12,862 bases of DNA. It comes from JBFLXB01 sp964570625 (lineage in GTDB: Bacteria; Nitrospirota; Nitrospiria; 2-01-FULL-66-17). The notes beneath the pieces are model-generated. The model saw nothing but the letters and a program-made list of their open reading frames with translations. It was not told where the DNA came from and did not search any database. Shown here one piece after another: positions 10,533-12,862 of the stretch (positions are counted from its first letter, which is position 1; every line of letters starts with the position of its first letter). The DNA lies in the NCBI GenBank assembly GCA_964570625.1, contig CAZMYW010000021.1, positions 1 through 12,862 of the forward strand, given 5' to 3'. A program made the position numbers and the translations under genes.

Positions 10533-10560
10533 AGTCTAGCCTCGCCTAACCGCCTGTCAA
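10533..10560 (-). promoter_or_regulatory. Sigma-70 promoter for merR-type/pilM genes
   Basis: On the minus strand there is TTGACA (10560-10555), a 16-base spacer, then TAGACT (10538-10533), 4 of 6 matches to the -10. It starts transcription just upstream of the MerR-type gene, within the pilin cluster. Confidence 0.55.
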
Positions 10561-10630
10561 GGTAAGCGTCGTTAAGTCCACCTGTGTTGAATGGGTCCAC
10601 AGTGATCGTGGCAGGCACCGTCAGGGCGAG

Positions 10631-11284
10631 TCACGGAACAGTCACGCGGCCTGTTTGCGGCGTCACGGTGACGGTCTGAGTCGCCGAGCCTCCCGTCAGG
10701 GTCACGGTTTTGGCCGCCGCGAGCAGGCCGAGATTGTCGTACGGCCTCCCCAGAGTATCGAACTCCACAAACGACCCCGAAAACCCCACGGCGGAGACCG
10801 TGACGCCGACATATGTCCCCGCGTTCAAGGTCACGGATAGGGGTCCGCCGCCTACGGGATCGCGGGCAAGTTCGCCCGCTTCTCCCCAGGTGCCATCACC
10901 GTCTGAATTGTTGACCACGGCGTAGCCTTGCACGGGAGCCGGCGCGAGGTTGAAGTAGATCCGGTATCGTTGTCCACCCGTCATCGCGAGCGATTGAGCG
11001 GACGCGATATCCGATTGGAGCTTGCGCGCGGTGGCGGACATCCGCATCCCCGTCGTGTCCCCGATCGACGGGATGACCGCGGCGGCCACAATCACCAGGA
11101 TGAGCATGATGATAACGAGTTCGACCAACGTGAACCCGTCGCGTCGAACTTGGGGTGGATAACAGGCCCTCACCCACCGCAGGACCAGACCGTACCACCA
11201 GGAACCCGACCAGGCGTACTCACGAGTCCCAAGATTCGAGCGTCGAGAAAAATGTCGTCGAGCACGACGGACCATCACGGACAT
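10631..11284 (-). CDS. GspH/FimT-type pseudopilin
   Basis: A minor pilin or pseudopilin carrying the class III signal: RRDG followed by FTLVELVIIMLILVIVAAAVIP, where prepilin peptidase would cut after the Gly (residue 50 from this start) and the mature Glu5 is present. The C-terminal part (ATARKLQSDIASAQSLAMTGGQRYRIYF, then GTYVGVTVSAVGFSGSFVEFDTLGRPYD, ending GRVTVP) matches the GspH/FimT beta domain, which primes or caps the pilus/pseudopilus. The predicted leader of 50 residues is unusually long; the two neighbouring prepilins have 9. A GTG at 11173 would give a 13-residue leader but has no Shine-Dalgarno, while ATG 11284 and ATG 11275 follow GAAGG at poor spacings. The start is therefore uncertain; the pseudopilin assignment is not. 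Confidence 0.88.
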   Translation of the reverse strand: MSVMVRRARRHFSRRSNLGTREYAWSGSWWYGLVLRWVRACYPPQVRRDGFTLVELVIIMLILVIVAAAVIPSIGDTTGMRMSATARKLQSDIASAQSLAMTGGQRYRIYFNLAPAPVQGYAVVNNSDGDGTWGEAGELARDPVGGGPLSVTLNAGTYVGVTVSAVGFSGSFVEFDTLGRPYDNLGLLAAAKTVTLTGGSATQTVTVTPQTGRVTVP

Positions 11285-11293
11285 CGCCTTCGT

Positions 11294-11325
11294 GGCGACG
11301 TGGGGGAATCCCCCCCCACGTCGCC
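11294..11325 (-). other. Strong hairpin just upstream of the GspH/FimT-type gene
   Basis: An inverted repeat: 13 bases at 11294-11306 (GGCGACGTGGGGG) pair perfectly with 11313-11325, with a 6-base loop. In the transcript it ends 9 bases before the first ATG of the downstream gene. No U-run follows, so it is not a standard intrinsic terminator. RNA processing, stabilisation of the upstream pilin message, or translational control are possible. Confidence 0.75.
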
Positions 11326-11380
11326 TAAGCCAAGAAGACGAGTTACGCCGTTTCGGCGCACGTGGCGCCAGCCGCGCGGT

Positions 11381-11848
11381 TTAGGTCGCCGAACCACACG
11401 CTCCAGCCGTCCATGGCGCTGGCGTGATCCTCTGGAGCTGCGGTGTCGCGACCGGATCGTAGGTGATCGTCGTATACCGGCCGTTCCCAGCTGATCCCGT
11501 ACAAAACTGGAAGCTCCCGGTTCCCGGCACATAAGCGCTTCGTGTAATTTCACTCCCGGTGACTCCGACCGCGTCGTAAACGGCGGTCTCAAAGTCCCCC
11601 GAGAAATCCGTGGCCCCGTCACAGGATCCGGTTCCCGTTGCTTGAGTCGGCATGCTGCGGCAGAGCCCGACCGAAATCGCCAGTTGCGAAACGTGAGCGC
11701 CGAACATCCCTTCCAACGACGCGTCCCGCGCTTGTGTACTGAGATCGGTATAGCCCAGCACAGCCACCGCGCCCAGAATGCCAAGAATCACCAGCACGAT
11801 GACCAACTCGATCAAGGTGAACCCGCGTTGACTCCGTAAACCCGTCAT
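11381..11848 (-). CDS. Type IV prepilin / major-pilin-like protein, copy 1 (downstream)
   Basis: A 155-residue prepilin with a 9-residue leader (MTGLRSQRG), cleavage G9/F10, and the hydrophobic helix FTLIELVIVLVILGILGAVA with mature Glu5. The globular part has four cysteines (GLCRS, GSCDG, QFCTG, GACGS), allowing two disulfides. By hand count it is identical at 120 of 155 positions to the upstream copy, all four cysteines included. ATG at 11848 is chosen because AAGGAG lies 7 bases before it; a GTG two codons earlier is only one base from that site. It is followed by TAA, a G-rich hairpin and the GspH/FimT-type gene. It is probably a fibre-forming subunit or major pseudopilin; sequence alone cannot separate a pilin from a GspG-type subunit. 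Confidence 0.92.
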   Translation of the reverse strand: MTGLRSQRGFTLIELVIVLVILGILGAVAVLGYTDLSTQARDASLEGMFGAHVSQLAISVGLCRSMPTQATGTGSCDGATDFSGDFETAVYDAVGVTGSEITRSAYVPGTGSFQFCTGSAGNGRYTTITYDPVATPQLQRITPAPWTAGACGSAT

Positions 11849-11855
11849 ACACACA

Positions 11856-11864
11856 CTCCTTCTG
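11856..11864 (-). promoter_or_regulatory. Shine-Dalgarno of pilin copy 1, able to pair with an upstream hairpin arm
   Basis: The minus strand reads CAGAAGGAG, 7 bases before the ATG at 11848. This decides the start. The same nine bases are perfectly complementary to the 3' arm of the hairpin about 50 bases upstream (11922-11914, CTCCTTCTG). Confidence 0.75.
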
Positions 11865-11912
11865 AGTTGTCTCTCTCCTCCCGATACCTTTTGCGGGCTT
11901 CCGCGCTGGACG

Positions 11913-11945
11913 CCAGAAGGAGGGAGCCGCGCTCCCTCCTTCTGG
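11913..11945 (-). other. Perfect 15-bp hairpin between the two pilin genes
   Basis: Bases 11913-11927 pair with 11931-11945 without mismatch around a 3-base loop. In the transcript the 5' arm carries CCAGAAGGAGGGAG, itself a Shine-Dalgarno-like sequence. No U-run follows, so simple termination is unlikely. It lies 17 bases after the TAG of pilin copy 2 and 64 bases before the start of copy 1. Confidence 0.85.
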
Positions 11946-11962
11946 GCATCAGCCCAAACAGA

Positions 11963-12430
11963 CTACGTCGCCGAACCGCACGCTCCGGCCGTCCACGCCA
12001 GTGGTGTGGTTCTCGTCAGTTGCGGGGTGGCGGCGGTATCGTAGGTTACCGTGGTAAATTGGCCGTTGCCCGCCGACCCGGTGCAAAGCTGAAACAGGCC
12101 CGCCGCGGGGACGTAGGCGCTTCGCGTGATCTCACTGCCCGTCACACCGACCGCGTTATAGACGGTTGTCACAAAGTCGCCCGAGAAGTCCGCCGTTCCG
12201 TCGCAGGAACCGTTACCGGTAGCTTGTGCTGGCAGGCTCCTACAGAGACCGATCGCAATCGCCAACTGGGACGAGTGGGCTCCAAAAGTGCCCTCCAGCG
12301 CCGCAACGCGCGCTTGAGAGCTCAGGTCGGTGTACCCGAGCATCGCCACCGCACCCAAAATACCCAGAATCACCAACACGATCACCAACTCGATCAACGT
12401 GAACCCTTTTTCGTTCCGAATCAACCGCAT
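11963..12430 (-). CDS. Type IV prepilin / major-pilin-like protein, copy 2 (upstream)
   Basis: A 155-residue prepilin: leader MRLIRNEKG, cleavage before F10, helix FTLIELVIVLVILGILGAVAML with mature Glu5, then a small globular domain with four cysteines at the same positions as the downstream copy. Differences between copies (35 of 155) are spread over the globular domain and leader; the N-terminal helix is nearly invariant, as expected if both assemble in one fibre. ATG at 12430 is preceded by AAAGGAG six bases upstream. It is the first pilin gene after the partial GspC/PilP-like gene, separated from it by 169 bases, and may have its own promoter. Confidence 0.93.
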   Translation of the reverse strand: MRLIRNEKGFTLIELVIVLVILGILGAVAMLGYTDLSSQARVAALEGTFGAHSSQLAIAIGLCRSLPAQATGNGSCDGTADFSGDFVTTVYNAVGVTGSEITRSAYVPAAGLFQLCTGSAGNGQFTTVTYDTAATPQLTRTTPLAWTAGACGSAT

Positions 12431-12436
12431 CGTCCA

Positions 12437-12443
12437 CTCCTTT
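12437..12443 (-). promoter_or_regulatory. Shine-Dalgarno of pilin copy 2
   Basis: The minus strand reads AAAGGAG with a 6-base spacing to the ATG at 12430, a near-ideal ribosome binding site consistent with a highly expressed subunit. Confidence 0.75.
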
Positions 12444-12468
12444 GTAGTTAGTGAATTGTCCTTCGGTG

Positions 12469-12485
12469 CAAGGCGTTCTGCCTTG
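12469..12485. repeat. Inverted repeat in the leader/promoter region of pilin copy 2
   Basis: CAAGGC and GCCTTG flank a 5-base centre, and GTG/CAC can extend the pairing past one bulged C. It lies 39-55 bases upstream of the pilin ATG. It may be an operator or a leader hairpin; the sequence does not decide. Confidence 0.4.
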
Positions 12486-12510
12486 GCACGTTCGCGACGT
12501 AGCGAGCCTC

Positions 12511-12538
12511 AATGTAGCAGAGGTCTTTAGATCCGCAA
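12511..12538 (-). promoter_or_regulatory. Possible promoter for the pilin pair
   Basis: On the minus strand TTGCGG (12538-12533), a 16-base spacer and TACATT (12516-12511) make a moderate sigma-70 match, 81 bases upstream of pilin copy 2. Weak evidence; no better candidate was seen in the 169-base gap between the partial gene and the pilin. Confidence 0.3.
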
Positions 12539-12599
12539 GCGAGAGGCGTCGAAAATGTCTGATTGGACGAGCGGGAAAGAACTGGAAACAGCGGGAGAA

Positions 12600-12862
12600 C
12601 TAGGAGCCGCTAAGAGCCACGGTGAGTTCGAGATTGGTCTCGGTGTGGTGAAGCACAATGTAGGACGGGGTGAGATCCTTAAGCACCACGCCGCCGACCA
12701 GCGGGGCGCCGCGCCCGACGGTGAATGTCTCGGTCCCGCGCGAAACAAACGCCTGATCCCGCCCGCCGCGACTCAAATATACGAGGTACTTGTATTGCGC
12801 CAGCTCACCGCGAGCCCGTTGGGCCGCCAGCTCGGCTTCGGACGGAGGAGGCGGCGGGGGCG
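12600..12862 (-). CDS. GspC/PilP-like protein, C-terminal part (5' partial, runs off window)
   Basis: The frame is open from the right edge to a TAG at 12600-12602, about 87 codons, with no start codon needed inside the window. It begins with a polyproline linker (PPPPPPSEAEL), followed by a small beta domain: YKYLVYLSRGGRDQAFVSRG, FTVGRGAPLVGGVVLKDL, then SYIVLHH. The pattern of a short beta domain after a Pro-rich linker resembles the periplasmic HR/PilP domain of GspC and PilP, which contact the secretin in type II secretion and type IV pili. Context (pilin genes directly downstream) supports this. The exact family name is an inference; the existence of the coding frame is well supported by its composition and neighbours. 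Confidence 0.7.
   Translation of the reverse strand, partial: PPPPPPSEAELAAQRARGELAQYKYLVYLSRGGRDQAFVSRGTETFTVGRGAPLVGGVVLKDLTPSYIVLHHTETNLELTVALSGS

Noticed and set aside
11913..11945. Intrinsic terminator after pilin copy 2
   Set aside because: The stem is strong but no U-run follows in the transcript.
12468..12485. Possible sigma-54 promoter for the pilin pair (GG...GC pattern on the minus strand)
   Set aside because: The distance between GG and GC is 11 bases, not 10, and the -24 part matches TGGCAC poorly. An inverted repeat explains the pattern better.
12527..12748. 73-codon open frame on the minus strand
   Set aside because: Another frame of the same strand encodes the GspC/PilP-like domain; this one is Pro/Ser/Arg-rich with no domain and is out of frame.

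Overview
The window looks like chromosomal DNA from a Gram-negative, moderately GC-rich bacterium. It encodes an outer-membrane beta-barrel protein, type IV pilus/type II secretion pseudopilins and a secretin. The gene set and the style of SecA, PilQ and pilins fit Nitrospirota or a related deep-branching diderm. That placement is an inference from protein style only; no rRNA or other marker is present. There are no tRNAs, insertion sequences, CRISPR arrays or phage genes.

Layout. (1) Bases 2-2617 (+) hold the 3' part of a large outer-membrane protein. It joins an M1-peptidase-like domain that has lost its HExxH zinc site to an Omp85/BamA-type barrel. (2) Bases 6409-2595 (-) hold secA followed by a GAF-GGDEF diguanylate cyclase whose start lies inside the end of secA. 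The cyclase converges on gene 1 with a 23-bp tail overlap. (3) A 76-bp divergent intergenic region at 6410-6485 has symmetric, overlapping -10 elements for secA and for a CapA-family exported metallophosphatase (6486-7688, +). (4) On the minus strand, from right to left, lie a cutA gene (9192-8857) and a membrane-anchored M23 peptidase with its own strong promoter (8739-7711).

(5) The right third, 12862-9258 (-), is a type IV pilus/pseudopilin locus. In transcription order it contains the C-terminal end of a GspC/PilP-like protein running off the window, two tandem 155-residue prepilins about 77% identical by hand count, and a GspH/FimT-type pseudopilin. A small MerR-type DNA-binding protein follows, and then a scar. 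In the scar the first ~46 codons of pilM run, out of frame, into the last ~320 codons of the secretin gene pilQ. In the usual order pilM-N-O-P-Q this means the rest of pilM, all of pilN, pilO and pilP, and most of pilQ are missing. The remaining pilQ also has a 1-nt frameshift near its end. This is either a real multigene deletion or an assembly collapse.

How the parts relate. SecA and Omp85-type proteins belong to envelope export. CapA, M23 and the secretin remnant belong to envelope and pilus biology. The cyclase could link c-di-GMP to these functions. The most unusual points are the pilMNOPQ deletion scar, two strong hairpins between the pilin genes (one able to re-pair with the Shine-Dalgarno of the next pilin gene), the catalytically empty peptidase fused to a barrel, and the mirror-symmetric secA/capA promoter.
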